64,000 nucleotides of DNA from Phytophthora hibernalis (taxonomy: Eukaryota > Oomycota > Peronosporomycetes > Peronosporales > Peronosporaceae), in contig JAAKBF010000005.1 of NCBI GenBank assembly GCA_012656075.1, positions 143,664 to 207,663 on the forward strand. Direction: 5' to 3'. The first letter of the stretch is position 1. Every line of letters begins with the position of its first letter. Of this stretch, positions 21,540 to 34,153 are shown in pieces. The notes under the pieces were generated by a model. That model saw nothing but the letters and a program-made list of their open reading frames with translations, did not search any database and was not told where the DNA came from. A program made the translations under genes and the position numbers.

Positions 21540-22230
21540 AGATTCGTAGAATTAGTTGAATCCGTACAACCCGATGGCGTAAACGCTCGTCACATAAAAC
21601 TCGCATCCGGTAGCACGGGGAGGGGTAGTACGTACACCGACTTCTGGCGGCCGCAATGAATCAGTGAGCAAAGGCCAAGTGGGAATTTCGCAATAGCGAA
21701 GTTCACAATTCCTGAAAAGATGATTCCTCCGCAATCGTCTAGCAGTTTGGTACAGTAGCATGTCAACAACGCCACCGGCTGTGGTGGTGGCGGGTCTTCA
21801 CCCAGCGGCGACGTCACCATCACCCCAGCGTCGCCGTTACTGAGCGGAGCGTCGACGCCCCCTTGACCCAGCCTTCAGGACAGAGCATAGCAGATCTGTT
21901 CAGATCGCAAGACGGTGAAGCTACCGAAAGCGTCAATCAAGCATCATGTTCCTCCTGATTTCCCTCCTGATGGCTCAAGACACGACCACGCCTTCTTCGT
22001 CTTGCCTAACTCAAACTGCGGGCTTTATCAGCCTAACGCAGCGTGGTAGTACGGGTGAGTACAACTTGGACGGGTTTTCAAGTGACATACAGTGTGAGCG
22101 ATTAACGTGACCAAACTACTGCTCGTTTGGGTCAAGAAGAAGATTCTGACTGCGCAGACAGACGGGTTGCACAAGTAAAAAACAGGTGGAGCGCGAAGGA
22201 AAATAGATAGAGGCGCCCGTCATCACCTCA
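21540..22230. other. No gene recognised
   Basis: Short frames, mostly Pro/Ser-rich. Nothing with a defendable domain or repeat structure. Confidence 0.4.
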
Positions 22231-22234
22231 ATCA

Positions 22235-23394
22235 GGAGAAAATCCTACAGAGAAGCAAAAGTTCTTGAGCTTCGCGACTTCTGTATTGCCAATAGTATCA
22301 GGGGCTACAAGAACAAAAAGAAGGACGTGCTACTATCATTGATCGCTCAGCGGATGAAGAAAACAAAATCTACGGACGCATCTTTTGAACCAAGATGAAC
22401 GACCGCGACGATCCTGAGGCGAAGCAGATTCAGTGTCCGTTCCGGCTCGTCAATATGCTGTTTTCAAGCCGCAAAGCGGCTTGAATGCATCTCACGCAAC
22501 TGCGCCGTTTGGAACTGTTGAATGTTCCGTGCAGCTTCTCGTTCACGACCGCGTTCCATCTCGAGTAACTGGAGTTTCTCCTGGAAATAATGCAGTTGAC
22601 CGTCCAAGCCGCTTTGCGGCTCGTTTGTCGCCCTTGCGACCAGCGTACTTGTGCCGACCTCGACGCTGCAACCTCAACGGAGGATACGGTTTGGGATGAC
22701 GTGCTTCGTTTCTAGGTAGCTCTTCTGTTGAGGAGTATGACAATCCAGTATATGCTCACCCCGCGCTGGATCCCACCAGCATTAATCCATCCCTCGTCGT
22801 TCGACACTCGAAAAAGCAGCTTCGCCAAATGTGGGGATCGTCGCATGGCGCTTATCGACGCGCTCATATACGATTCACTACGTCTGGTACAAACGGGAAG
22901 ACATTTACAAGTATTGCGAAGGGCGTTTGGACGCTCTCTATATTCATTTGCACTTACAGACAAAGTGTGAGCTGGTTGGTCCTGTGAATCGTGATCTTCC
23001 AGATGACGTTTTCTACGAGAGCACGAATAACTCCCAGCATGAAAACAGCTCGGAAACGCACCGCAAGAAGAAGGGCGACGTAGCCGATGCTATTCGAGAG
23101 TTTGGGAACCAGACGTGGCGAGAGACCCTGGCAACACGCAAGCAAAGCACGGAGGAAAGAAAAAACGATTTCTGGAAGAAAAGGAATCACACCGGATGAA
23201 ATATTTGCATGCATCAGAGATGGGATAGAGAGGGGACAAGTGCTGCGCTGAAAGACTACGCGTTTGTAAGCGATCGCCTCCGAAACCTTTATGCCGAGCA
23301 AGAACGCGAGTCGAATCAAATAATCCATGATGACATTAAAGATGAAATCACGACTGTGAAAGCAAAGAACCAGCGACGAGCGGACGAACTTTAA
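22235..23394 (+). pseudogene. PIF/Harbinger accessory (Myb/trihelix-like) protein, broken
   Basis: PIF/Harbinger elements need a DNA-binding partner besides the transposase. Frames here give LELRDFCIANSIRGYKNKKK (22255-22320, SAP-like). After a gap comes NPSLVVRHSKKQLRQMW (22787), then YKYCEGRLDALYIHLHLQTK with VNRDLPDDVFYEST (22905-23025), and a charged helical tail ending TAA 23394. That order matches oomycete Harbinger-associated trihelix proteins as I remember them. At least three frameshifts are present. It converges on the transposase at 23468-24470 with about 70 bp between their stops, as expected for the two genes of one element. Inverted GCCGCAAAGCGGC words near 22472 and 22609 lie inside it. 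Confidence 0.6.
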
Positions 23395-23467
23395 AACGAA
23401 ATTCGTAAATTATTCAGTTTCTTAGTGCCACAATCAATTATCCCTCCTTAATAACTACTCGCTAATG

Positions 23468-24470
23468 TTAACCCTGCGAACAAGATTGCGGGGGCCTGCT
23501 AAGTGGCACGTTTTGAATAAATTGCACGAGCCTGTCACGTAAATCCGACACTCCATTAATGCTGAAGGCCTCTGGCTCCAATGGATCGCTCGGACAGGAT
23601 CCCATCCGATTCTGGTCCGGAGTCGCAGCGTTCTCTCTCGCCTCTGCCACCACAAAGGGTTCTAGTAGGTCAATACAATAGTTGTGCAGTCGTGCCATAG
23701 CCATTAAGGCCCGACTAGCGTTTCTGGGCTTCAATTGACGAGGAAAATTCAAGCATCTCCACATACCCCAAAGGATTGATCGATCTTGATTATCAACTGA
23801 CTGAGATAGAAGTCAAATGTGTCGTGTGCTCGGTTGAGTCTACCCGTCCCTGCAAATTGTGTCAGCATGTGCTCTGAAGGCGTATAAGCTCCGTCTTCAA
23901 TCAAATATCGATTATCACCTAGATTTTCCACGTAGGTGACCAATTCAGTCCTCGCAAAAGCCCACATATCACTTGAACCACCAGGAGCAGCGACAGAAAA
24001 GAAAATAAAGCGGCACAAACGGTCACAGACAGATTGGATATTAAAACCCATGTGGTAATAATGACCGGATAAGTAGGTCCGAACGTTTCCGCCTGAGTCC
24101 TTTCGTGATGGCGTGGTTATCTTGACAAGCATTCCATCCACACAGCCAACACAACCATCCAGCACACCTTCAGTGCTCAAATTCTAAAAATCAGCAGCAG
24201 CCTGGTCAATCTCTCTTGCTGTTGTTGGGGAACTATTTCCAACTCCGAGCAGCTGAGAATCGCAGAAACACCCTTGTTCTGACAGCGATAAAACGAAGGC
24301 ACACTTATTTGAGCAACTTAACGAATGTCCACATACGAACCACCAGCCAGGTAGCGCAGCGTGCAATGCAGCACAATTTCTTCGGAAAAAGGAGCCGCTC
24401 CAGTTCTTCAAGTAGACATCGCACCGTCGACAGCAAGATAGGGGCTTAAAAGATATAGCAAGTTGCAAAA
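23468..24470 (-). pseudogene. PIF/Harbinger-type DDE transposase, broken
   Basis: The middle frame (24180-23749) reads GCVGCVDGMLVKI with the first Asp, then YLSGHYYHMGFNIQSVCD, then FAAPGGSSD-like text with the second acid region, then YLIEDGAYTPSEHMLTQF and FDFYLSQLIIKIDQSFG. This is the classic DDE_Tnp_4 arrangement. The C-terminal frame (23764-23468) continues with MWRCLNFPRQLK and HNYCIDL. The N-terminal part (24468-24184) is in yet another frame and poorly conserved. The transposase is split into three frames, so it is not functional as read. TIRs were not located. Confidence 0.8.
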
Positions 24471-24489
24471 ATGATCTTCATCCATGCGA

Positions 24490-25370
24490 TAGGTCCGTGT
24501 CGTGTAGGATCACGCAGAAATTCTCACTACCAAATGGTATGAGTCCCACCAACAACACTCGCTTTCCCTTGGCAGGTCAACGAGCGTTGGATCAAACCTG
24601 AAAACCAGGTACGATCCCTTACGCCGGGTTGGATGTGAACCCTCTGTACACCTATGTTGTATTAGGCCAACCCAATAACCTGCACCACTAGGGCTAGTAT
24701 GCAATATTGCGCTTTAGCGCGAACCCCGCAGTCCCTCAGAAGGAAGGGTACCGGCTGTCAAGCATAATGCGGGTTTGCCGAGGTAAAACCTCGGCGGGTA
24801 GTAAAATATGTATGGAACACTCGGTTCCACCATAATTTATGGCGAACGACGCTTCTCGTCGCTCCCAACACTTGGCCACTCTAATGTCCTGGACTGACCA
24901 GCAACAAACCCTCAGTTCAATGTACCCTAGGCTCGCTGACCAGCATCCCACGAGCCGAGCGTATCAAGACCCTAAGATAAGCTAGCTAGACTTACCGAAA
25001 ACGGACTTAGCCCTTAGTGACTTGGGGGAAGACTGCTGATTTATTTCTGTTGATCTATGGCTCTGAGAGCCTCTGTAGTTGTCAATCATATAGCTAGTCC
25101 TATACGTAAATACAAATATCCAGTGTGAACTGATCCCAGTATGTGATCCTGTACCCGGCTCTATAAGACCGAGGGTACGAAACTGAAACGGGTACAAACG
25201 AGGGTTCGTACCCTCGGCCGGGATTTTTATACCCGACCGAGGCCTCGGTCACTGAACTATCGTGGTCACTGTGGCGCGGGGAATGTAGTCCGCCAATCAC
25301 TTTCTTTCAGCAAGGGCAACCTTGCCGACTGGCGACCGAGCGCCCCAAAATCCAACACCACAACTGCCCC
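24490..25370 (+). other. Probable gypsy 5' LTR or leader
   Basis: This is a gene-free stretch directly upstream of a gag-like frame. It contains repeated hairpin words (CCGAGGTAAAACCTCGG near 24778, GGGTACGAAAC...GTTCGTACCC near 25175-25212) and ends near the gag start. LTR status is inferred from position only; no second copy was found. Confidence 0.35.
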
Positions 25371-25374
25371 CACC

Positions 25375-26663
25375 TTGACGCAACCTCCCACAAGTAGTGC
25401 GCGTCGTGGTGCTTCACATCTTCGGACCATGGCTCATCCGTCGCGTCTTCTCAGCGACGCCACCACTGCCGCTCTCCGCGCCATCGCTCCGAGCGAAGAG
25501 GTAGGCTTCTCCACCTTCATCATCTCAACATCCTGCACACCTTCTAACTCTTCGTTCCATCTTGCTTCAATATCACAGGCACGATCACAGGAGTCTGCCG
25601 ATGCTCCAGCCGACGTTTCCGGCCCTGCCGAGTCTTCGGTACCGACTCCACAACGTCCCGATGGTCCTCCGCCGGCTGACGGCGGTGCAGCCGAGGGTTC
25701 GCCGCTTCACTCGCCTCCGTCATCGCCCGACGCCTCGCTCGTCCTGGCATACCTGCTTAGCGGTACTCCTGCGGCTGTCTCCGGACCCTTGGACGCCCGG
25801 GACACTCGCCTTGCCTCGGTAGGATGCCAGACCGACACCTCCGGCGTCGCTCCTCCTCCGATTGCTTCGACCGAGCCTTCGGTCTCTGCTCTGGTCGCGC
25901 AGCGTCTCCTCCGATTGGGTCAGCTCGTGGTTGGCGTGGCCCGTTAGCGTCCTTAGCGAGTCGATTCGTCACTCGACAACCTGATGGAGACCTCGGTGAG
26001 GTTCTGGAAGTAGCCGTGGCCCCCGCCCAACTTCCACCGGGTGAATCCGAGATCTTCGTCGACTTCCGTAACGAAGTGGCGGATCCCAAGGCTCGACTCG
26101 CCGACACCGAGGACCGGCTCCAAGCAGAGACGCTAGAACGCGAGAAGTTCGAGCGTTTCTGCACCCAGGCCTCGAGCGATGAGAGCCGCACTCGTGAGTC
26201 CCTAGATGACTTCCGCCAGTCGTACTTCGCTCTCAACGACGAGCACGACCGGGCTGCCGCGCATCTGCTCCAGGCCAACACTGCCATCGCCGACCACGAT
26301 CGCATCATGGGGATGTGGGCTGTTCGTGCGACCACGGCCGAGGCTTCGGCGACGTCAACGCAGCGACTCCTCCACCAGGATCGTGAGCGTTTCAAAGCAA
26401 GTCTGGTGGCATATACTGAGCAAGTGGCCAAGCATCGGGCTGCTCTCGAGGCTTCTGACCATACCTCGGTCGGTGCCGTTTCTCCACAGGTTCAAACCCT
26501 CGAAGCTCAGGTCGTGAGCTTGAAGCGGGCGAACCCAATTCTGCGTCGCCACGCTGCTCTCCACGAGCTCGATGTTGACACGTTGGTGCTTGCTTCTGCT
26601 GGTACGTTCTGTTCTTCTCTCCTTGCCCCATCGGTCTTCCTAAGCTCTTCTTTCCCTCGTTGA
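25375..26663 (+). pseudogene. Gypsy gag-like coiled-coil protein
   Basis: Two frames (25375-25947 and 25824-26663) form one Ala/Ser/Pro-rich then coiled-coil protein. It has LLSDATTAALRAI near the N-terminus, a Pro/Ser spacer, then heptad-rich charged text (RNEVADPKARLADTEDRLQ, LEREKFERF, ALNDEHDRAAAHLLQ). Oomycete gypsy elements often have such a coiled-coil Gag lacking a zinc knuckle. A frameshift lies near 25900. Only about 80 bp separate it from an integrase C-terminus, so the protease-RT-RNase H core was deleted from this element. A GC-rich, strongly biased base composition is typical of this ORF. Confidence 0.55.
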
Positions 26664-26739
26664 GGTATTACTGCGGACAACATCGACTGGGAGCTGCTCG
26701 GACTCTCACCTCCGAGCATCACTTCGAAGCGCCGTTGGA

Positions 26740-27490
26740 GTGCGTCTTCGGAGAGCTCGGAACAGTGATCAAGAGCCCCAGGCCTCGGACCCGGGGCTAA
26801 TCCCACCGCGCAGGCAGCGTTGGCAACGTACGGCCTATGAGTGGAGGAGAAAACTTCAACGTGATTATACGTACGCCCAGGCCTGCGCGAAGGATCTTCA
26901 GAAGAAGGCTAAACGTGAACGAGCAGCGGAACAGACGTGGAAATGGCGGGAATTGTCGGATCGGATCAAGGCCGGTTTTAAAGTCGGAGACGCTGTTTGG
27001 TCATATATTCCTAGAGTGCAGACTGGATTGAGTCGCAAGCTGGCTCACCTGTGGTATGGACCGTTCAGAAATGCAGATATTTCAGAGTGAAGCTCAAAGT
27101 TGAGGATACGGATTACCGTGTCAACCCTTGGATTCACATTAGTCGTCTAAAATCTCGGGCTCTGTTCCTAGGCGTCCAACCATTCAGGTTGACATTATGG
27201 ACGATGATGGTTTTGACGCAGCCTTACTACCAGAAGATAGCTGGGAGGCTGACAACCTGAACGACGAATACGAGGTTGAAGAAATCCGGGACCTGCGTTG
27301 GACCAAACGTACACGAACAACCAAATGTGTATGGGAATACCTTGTGAAATGGAAAGGTTATGTAGAACCTGAGTGGATCACGGCTTCTCAATTGAGTTGT
27401 GGTGCATTGCTATATGAATTCAACCAGGGGGCGAGAGCTCGGGCGCGTTTTCAAGCAATGCAAGTGGGAGACGACCACCACAGAATATAG
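26740..27490 (+). pseudogene. Gypsy integrase C-terminus with chromodomain
   Basis: Frames read YTYAQACAKDLQKKAKRER, then KVGDAVWSYIPRVQTGLSRKLAHLWYGPFR (the GPF/Y module, near 26980-27070), then VNPWIHISRLKS. After a frameshift comes a chromodomain: EVEEIRDLRWTKRT, then WEYLVKWKGYVEPEWITASQL, ending TAG 27490. Chromodomains on gypsy integrases (chromoviruses) steer insertion towards marked chromatin. The catalytic core DDE is missing. Two frameshifts, near 27080 and 27190. Confidence 0.85.
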
Positions 27491-27899
27491 CATTTCTGGA
27501 TGTGGATTCCTGAACGTACCAGACCGTCGAACTAATTGAACCTACGGAATTTGAGTGGGAATAGTGATTGAAGATTGTGCCGGCAAAGTGATGTTTATCC
27601 TGGAAGTGGTTGGCGTGCGAAGTAGGAAGAGATAGCGACAGAAACGGGAAGCATTCGAAGACGAAGATCATGTGAAGAGGATGAATTGTCAAGACGTGAA
27701 ATGACTTACGTGAGATTAAATGCAAAAGGGTGTTACACTACGACATTCAAGGAACATAAGCAACGTCCAGACCCCTACGTGGACGGCTATTCTAGAAGAC
27801 TTCAGAGAAACGGCTCAGTGATTGGGTTATCTTCACGTTCGTTTTGCCGAAAGCAGCCGAGACTTGAGGTCGTCTGAGATGTGGGCGATTCGCCGCGTG

Positions 27900-30356
27900 T
27901 CAGTGCAGTACTTGGTCCGTTCTGTACGTCCAGGTTCAACACGCTCGATTATCTACAATTGATCCATCAGAGTATGGCAGGACCCGTCAGGCTTGGTCAT
28001 GCTGGGGTCCTTCAGGAACCAGTAACACACCATGACTGGGTACGTCGAGACTCCCGGCTCTTAAAAGATCGACGCTGGAAGACCCTTGTTGATAAGACGT
28101 TTCTGACGTTTCGCCATCAAACGTCCAACCAACTCATGACGCCGATAACGTTCTTTGTGAAACCGGGCAGCCATGGAGTAGACTGTTGTCTTGGTTGTCA
28201 TCATCATCCGCGATTCCTTTGATTTTCACGATGAGCCAGTGTAAGACTTCCGAGAAGGCACGAGCGTTTTCTTCAACGAAGATAAGGTATTCGTCCAGAA
28301 GTGCAATCAACTCAGAACGCCAATGGAAGTAACATACCTTGACACGCTCATCCTTCATAGTCTTCCAAGGCTCTTGGTCAATTAGATTCAAGTATTCGGC
28401 GACATTTCAACGCTCGGCCAAGATGAATGCCTCAATTTTCTGAGGGGCTTAATCAGGAAAACCTGGAGTCTGCTGAACGTGGCCATTTTTCTTGGGTGAA
28501 CGGTGCGCGAGGACGCCACGAATGCACCAAGACACGACACCAGGACCTGGAGTTTCCACAGTTGCCAATTCAGTAGTCATGAGATCTTCAAGTTTGATGC
28601 GAGCTAACGGTGAGTGAGATCGGAGAATTGCGGCCCTGGAAGTGCGCTTCTTGGACGCAGATTTCTTGGACGAAGTTGACTTCGAAGGCGACTGTCGAGA
28701 ACGTTTTCTGGGTGAAGGAGAAGTCGGTGCTTTCTTAGAAGACGACTTGGAGTCTGAACCCGAGGAGCTGGCGGACAAGGATCGCTTACACTTACCTTTA
28801 GACTTGCGTTGAGGTGTTGGAGCGTCTTCCTCATCATCGGTATTTTCCAAAGGTCCGACAAGTAATTTCTTTGGAGACGCAGCCTTGAGCAACTCAATCG
28901 CGACGCGTTCAGCTTGATCGTCATAATCTTCGTCGGCATCGTCATCTTTCTCTTCGATCGTTGAAGAAAATACTTCTACCGTGTGCTCTACCAAGGTGGC
29001 CATCGAGGGGGCATTATCATCTTTGAGGAGTGTCTCCAAGACGACTTCGGCAATCCGAAAATAAGCTCCAGGAACGTGATGGGCCCAAGGGGTGCTGGCC
29101 AATCGACGCCAATACATCATGCTAGTTAGCATGTGAACGAGAGGAGCCCGGTGGAACAACGTGTGAGCAATCTTGTCCTCATGCATCCACTGAAGCGCAT
29201 TCTCGTAACGAATACCGGTCTGCATTGCCAATTGTACGTCTCGACGGAGGTCTTGCCATGTGACGAATTATGGAAGCATCTTGCAGGCCTCGTCGACAGA
29301 AACGTTCAAGAACAGGGCGTTCACCAGCACGTGCCTCTTTGAGGTTCGATGGTCGTAACTGCAACTCGTCGAGAGAAAGAGCGTGTGTCGACTTGGATGT
29401 GCTTGAAGACTTTTTACCCGACTTCTGCGACTTCTTGGAAGGCTGTTGCTTTGCAGACTTGGACGGGGAACGGCTACCACGCAAGTCAATCACTTGTGCA
29501 GTAGGCGGTTTATCCTCGGTTTTACCCTCGTTTTCTTCAACGTCGTCGTCATCAGCATCACTGTCTGGAGGCGCCGGACCAGGATACGCGGTAACCATTC
29601 TGTACGACTTGTCGGCAGCGTCCACTTGGATTCATGTCCTCCAAGAAACTGGCGGTTCCGTCCCTTTCTCGAAGTGCTTGAATAGCCTATGCAGTCGAGG
29701 CCAGTTGTTGCGAACTTCGTTGGAACACTTGTTCAGGAATGCCATGAGCTTGTCAGCGTCGAAAGAAGTATCCTGGGCAGTACATTCAAGGTCTTTGATT
29801 TGCTGGTGAGCACAATCCCAGCCAGCATCCAGACCCTGGATGTGATCACATTATACGTGCTCCGTGTTGAGACAACAGTCCCGCCACGGCGAAAGCTTCG
29901 ACTTCACTCTTAGTATGCGCGCTTGCGGGACCCGGTGGAATGTCACCAAGAATCAACGAGGTCTGTTTTGGAGATTCCTCCTCTTCCCCTCCTCCTCCTC
30001 CTCGACGCTCATGTCCTCGGTTGGACCCTCGTCGGCGACCGCAGGGAGGGCGTGGCCATCACCACCACCTGCGCCCGCGGTGCGCGCCTTAACTGGGGTG
30101 GCAGCCGGCGGGAGTTACGCAGGGTGGGGCGGCAAGTTGGAGCCTGGCGTTCAGGGTGCCATGGCTTGTGCGGCATGAGGGAATTTGCGTTGTGACAGCG
30201 CGTTTCCTTTTCGAAATCTGAGAGTGAAAATACAACCGAGTGACCTGGCTGGGACAAAGTACACAGAAGGGACGCCAACTTCGGAAGTTGCCCAACGGGA
30301 TTTACGTCCAGGGTGACCCGCCGTCCAGGCTTACTTGGATCGTGGGCTCTAGCCAT
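27900..30356 (-). pseudogene. Gag-like ORF of a second gypsy element, minus strand
   Basis: Starting at 30356, the minus frame reads RRVTLDVNPVGQLPKLASLL followed by SQPGHSVVFSLSDFEKETR, a Gag N-terminus I associate with oomycete gypsy elements. Frames from 29625 and 29231 continue with acidic runs, then a long Ser/Lys/Arg-rich patch (SSKKSASKKRTSRAA, near 28650), ending TAA 28449. A further frame (28391-28134) contains WKTMKDERVKVCYFHWRSEL. Breaks lie near 30050, 29250 and 28440. Its 3' end runs into the 3' flank of the chromodomain element. Family call moderate, since no catalytic domain is present. Confidence 0.5.
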
Positions 30357-30359
30357 GAT

Positions 30360-31855
30360 CGATCAATTCGACAAATGATCTCTGTGATGGATCAAGCCTA
30401 GAGGAGAGGTTGACACGATGTGACTTCGGATTTTACCCCGAGCCTCAAGTAGCTTCCTCTCAAGAAGGTCTGATTGGTTAAGGAGAATAAGGCCAGTTTA
30501 ACGTGGAGTGTGACATGTGGATAATATGGGAAGTGACTGCGTGCGTTTTGGCTTGCGGTTAGCTATGGATGTGCTCGGCAACCCTGAAAGACTATGTACT
30601 GCGTACGGTTGCCAAGATTCCCGACGACAGGTAAAGCCCCTAGGGTGCGTACAAGTGACTCCGATGTGCCCAATACAGAGCCACCTGTCCTGACATGAGT
30701 GAAGACCCGTATATGAGCATGACCAAGATCTCTCAAAGCAGAACTACACTATCACAGACTTGGAATCCTGAATGATACCAACCTGAACGATTGCAGCCTT
30801 GGCCGACGAATGTAGTCCTGAACGTGCAATCCTGGACGTACAAGATTCCAGTATACAAATCCAAGATGTTAAAGACCGACCACCTCGACCGATCAAGAAC
30901 AAATCAGAAGATGCGCACGATACGCAAGCCGGATTTTCCCAAGGTACCTTCCATGTGTACCCACGTGCCTGACCCAGTGTCAGACGCACGCGACGTCTGA
31001 CCCGAAGTGGTCGACGTCAACACTTTCATAGTGGAATCAAGACTAACGACAGAAGTGCAAGTCAACAGTAGAAGATAGCCAACAACAGATAACAGACAAA
31101 CAGAGTTCGTTTTACCCTATAGCCCACAAGTCCAAAAGAAACCTATCAGACGTTCATCCTGGAGGACCGCGAGGCGCGTTGACTACTATGGGCCATCAGG
31201 CTGTGCAACGACCGGTGAGGGACTCTCGTTAAGTAAGTCAAGCCAAGTTAGACGGGGACCAGACGTAACCCGTCCTGGAGTGATCCGTTCTATTTCATTT
31301 CCTAGTTGTGGTGAACATCCTTGAGCGGTTGACTCCGCATTTCATATTAACTACATCTTTGGATGTTGAAGATTGTCTACGTCTAGGGATTTAAAGAATC
31401 CGATTATCGAGTGATAGGACTGTATTGTTCTGTTTATTTTCCCTCACAAGTGGGGGTGGTGCGCGTTTTGAACAGCCATCCAGGACTGACCAGTGTCCTG
31501 GAAGTGGCTTGGTTGACTGGAGTATAGACCCACCGTCTCAGGGTCTCAAAGAATAATGACGGCTACATATTTTGGATAACACTATTTTGTATATTGGATA
31601 TCTCGAGCCGTGGAAACTACGTCCAAGAAGGTTACGTTCAGCTCCACGCTTAAGACCTACACGTGTAGAACAACTCTTACGGTGTGAATCCAAGTATCGA
31701 AGATAAACGACACCGAAAGGGATTGCACAAGGAGACACACCGCCATTCTTGGACGGAATTTACGTTCAGGATTACAACCGTCTTTTAGGAAAGTCTGGTT
31801 GGGCTTGCGCTATACACCCTGGGCGACCAAACGTTTACATCGACTTCGCCACACT
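30360..31855. other. Gene-free stretch, presumably retroelement LTR/leader
   Basis: No coding frame of note in 1.5 kb between a minus-strand gag and a plus-strand integrase tail. The word GTCCTGGAAGTGG-like at 31494-31506 also occurs as ATCCTGGAAGTGG at 27598, hinting at shared 3' gypsy sequence. Confidence 0.35.
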
Positions 31856-31859
31856 ATCA

Positions 31860-32355
31860 ATACTTCAGGGCGCGACGAGGTGAGTGCAAAACGAAGAAAC
31901 TTGCGTTCGCTTGGCATGGACCTTATCGAGTGACTCGCAAGGTGGCAGAGAACGCTTATAGCGTGGCTATTCCGACCCACCTGAACCGCATCGTCACCGT
32001 AAATGTGAACCGCCTAAAAGGTTCCGAGGTCGCTGGAGTAGACTTTTTCCATCGGAAGTGCCGGAGGAAGTGCAACCCCTCCTGGGAGGACGATGACGGG
32101 CCTCTAAATAAAGAATGCCAGCCTTCAACGAGCAATGTGGAGCGCCTAACAATCGGAGGCGAAGAAACCGCCTGGTCGGGAGTACGCTCCCCGGTAGTCT
32201 ATATCCTGGCCAAGCGCAAAATGAACCGTGAGGAGCAATACTTGGTGCTTACTGCGATGTACGAGACGTACTGGCGCCCCACTGCAACTCTCCTACCGGA
32301 TTACGAGGTATTGATCCGGGCATTTGAGAATGAACGCTGGGCTGAAGCCCATTGA
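31860..32355 (+). pseudogene. Gypsy integrase C-terminus, third element
   Basis: The frame reads KKLAFAWHGPYRVTRKVAENAYSV, the integrase GPF/Y module, then THLNRIVTVNVNRLK. It then has an acidic linker and a chromodomain-like tail: VVYILAKRKMNREEQYLVL, then MYETYWRPTATLLPDYEVLI, ending TGA. The catalytic core is absent upstream. Confidence 0.7.
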
Positions 32356-32709
32356 CCTGAACTACGACGAAGCGTTCGGCTAGCGGAAGCCAACGCTACT
32401 GTGAATGAAGATGAGTTACTCTTTTAGGGCTGGGTTAACTGTCCCGGGTTGCTACTTACAGCGAGGACAGTCTGGAACTCTGAGGGCGTACAAGATGAAG
32501 GACTCTCGAAAATGAAAAGTTGTATTTTGAATTGGAGAAGCAGCGGTTTGGTACCGTGCTAACACATACATATGAAAAGGACTGCGAATACCAGGAAGGA
32601 ACGCTGGCTGCCTCGACTCATCGGAATCGGACGACGAGAAATTGACTCGAGACGCGAGCAAGAAATTGATGGGAGTGCGTCTCTCGCAGGGTTACCCGAC
32701 GTAAAATTA

Positions 32710-34153
32710 GCGTGGTGTGAAGTGGTGGTCGAATGTATCCTCTCGCTTCAGTGCTGAATCTACCAAGCCACAGTCGGATGCTTCTTCCCGAAGGTGTCTC
32801 CCTCGAGGCGTATGTGCAGGTGGAATTGCTTCCAGCCTACCGCGTCGCCAGCCTGTGCTGCGTGGCCGTCTGGGTGCTTTCGACTCCCTTACGGGACGTC
32901 GCAAGGACTTTTCTGCTCGAGACCTGGCGCGTCATGCACTTGAACGGCAGCATGTGGTGTGCGTTCATCTCACGTTATCAAGACGTGCTTCACAATTGTG
33001 AACTACGGCGCCTCAGAGGACCTACGTACGCGTACGCACTGTGGAGTACTCTGTTCGCTGTACCTATGCAAGTTCTGCTTGAGAACGAGTTGGAATATGG
33101 ACGCTACGGCCGGATGCTCCGTTGCTGGTGGAAGGCGTTCCATGTCTCTTTCAGTGAATTCCTACCAGATTTGGTGCTGCACACAGGACTCAATTGGCCG
33201 CTACGGGCGAGCAGCAGTGGAAGCTGTTATCGCCATTTGGCTTCGGTGCGTCGCGATGGCGCAAGGGATCTGCTGGATGCTCCTCGGAATATCACTACTA
33301 GCGCATGTGCCAATGGCCGTGTACGATCTCGTAGAGTTTGTGCTTTGCACCACAACGGGAGTGGTAATCCTGGTGATCACCCTTGGCACCTTGTATTTGG
33401 TGCTGGGCTGGGTGACATGGGGACTGTGAGGTTGTAATCGGTGTGGGGTTACTTACGCATGGATGGCGCATGGGTGACGGCGGCAGACAATTGCGCCTGG
33501 AGTCATCGTGCAAGGGGCTACGGAATGTGTGCGAAAGAACGCTGTCAAGCGTTATCTACAGGAAGGGTCAAGCTTGGAACGCTTACGATCGGGCGGTTCG
33601 AAAGAAGGTGAGTACTACCAGTAGGCCGTCAGTAAGGAGCTTGGCCACGCAACACCAGCCGAAAATAGCCCGTCCAAAGACTTCAACGAGGAAGAACAAG
33701 TCGTTGGGCGGCTCCTACGCGAACTTCAGGATTACCGAGGACGGCAATGTGGTGGTCGGGGAGGATGTCCCGCACCGGGGCACGAGGCCGACGTGCCAGG
33801 TGTGCGGGAGAAGGGTTCGCCGGACGCTGCGACTGTTGAGCCATATCAGGCCTAAGTTGTACCCGAAGTGTGGCACCAAGGGTGATGAGCGTCCCAAAAG
33901 ATGGCGTAGATGTGTCGTGCTCATTCGGCAAGTGGCGGAGGAGCCAGCACGTCGCACCCGGAGGAGTCGAAGGATGACAGAGGACGGAGGACACGGCCGC
34001 TTGGAACACGACGAGAGCTTCCAGTGCGGCGGGGTGTCATGTTGCAGGATGAAGGGCACCCCAGGGCACCGAGGTGAAAGAATCAGAAGGTTGTCATGCA
34101 TATGGGCGTGCTCGGCGCGGAGCCGCTTCCCCAGATTTTATTCTCAGTCGTGA
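32710..34153 (+). pseudogene. Hydrophobic ORF downstream of gypsy integrase
   Basis: Frames at 32733-33437, 32959-33429 and 33443-34153 appear to be parts of one ORF after frameshifts. The N-terminal part is VSLEAYVQVELLPAYRVAS, then RDVARTFLLETWRV and YQDVL. Then come long hydrophobic stretches near 33250-33415 (GICWMLLGISLLAHV, then VVILVITLGTLYLVLGW) that look like two membrane spans. The C-terminal part is basic, with a CQVCGRRVRRTLRLLSHI Cys/His cluster near 33796. Its position right after an integrase is where envelope-like third ORFs sit in some gypsy elements, but I see no envelope motif. Confidence 0.4.

Noticed and set aside
25757..26431. 224-codon minus-strand ORF
   Set aside because: Antisense of the GC-rich coiled-coil Gag; Arg/Ser-rich composition is the expected shadow.
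29270..29809. 179-codon plus-strand ORF
   Set aside because: Lies antisense to the Gag-like minus-strand gene; its Ser/Leu-rich text mirrors the Lys/Ser-rich patch of that gene.
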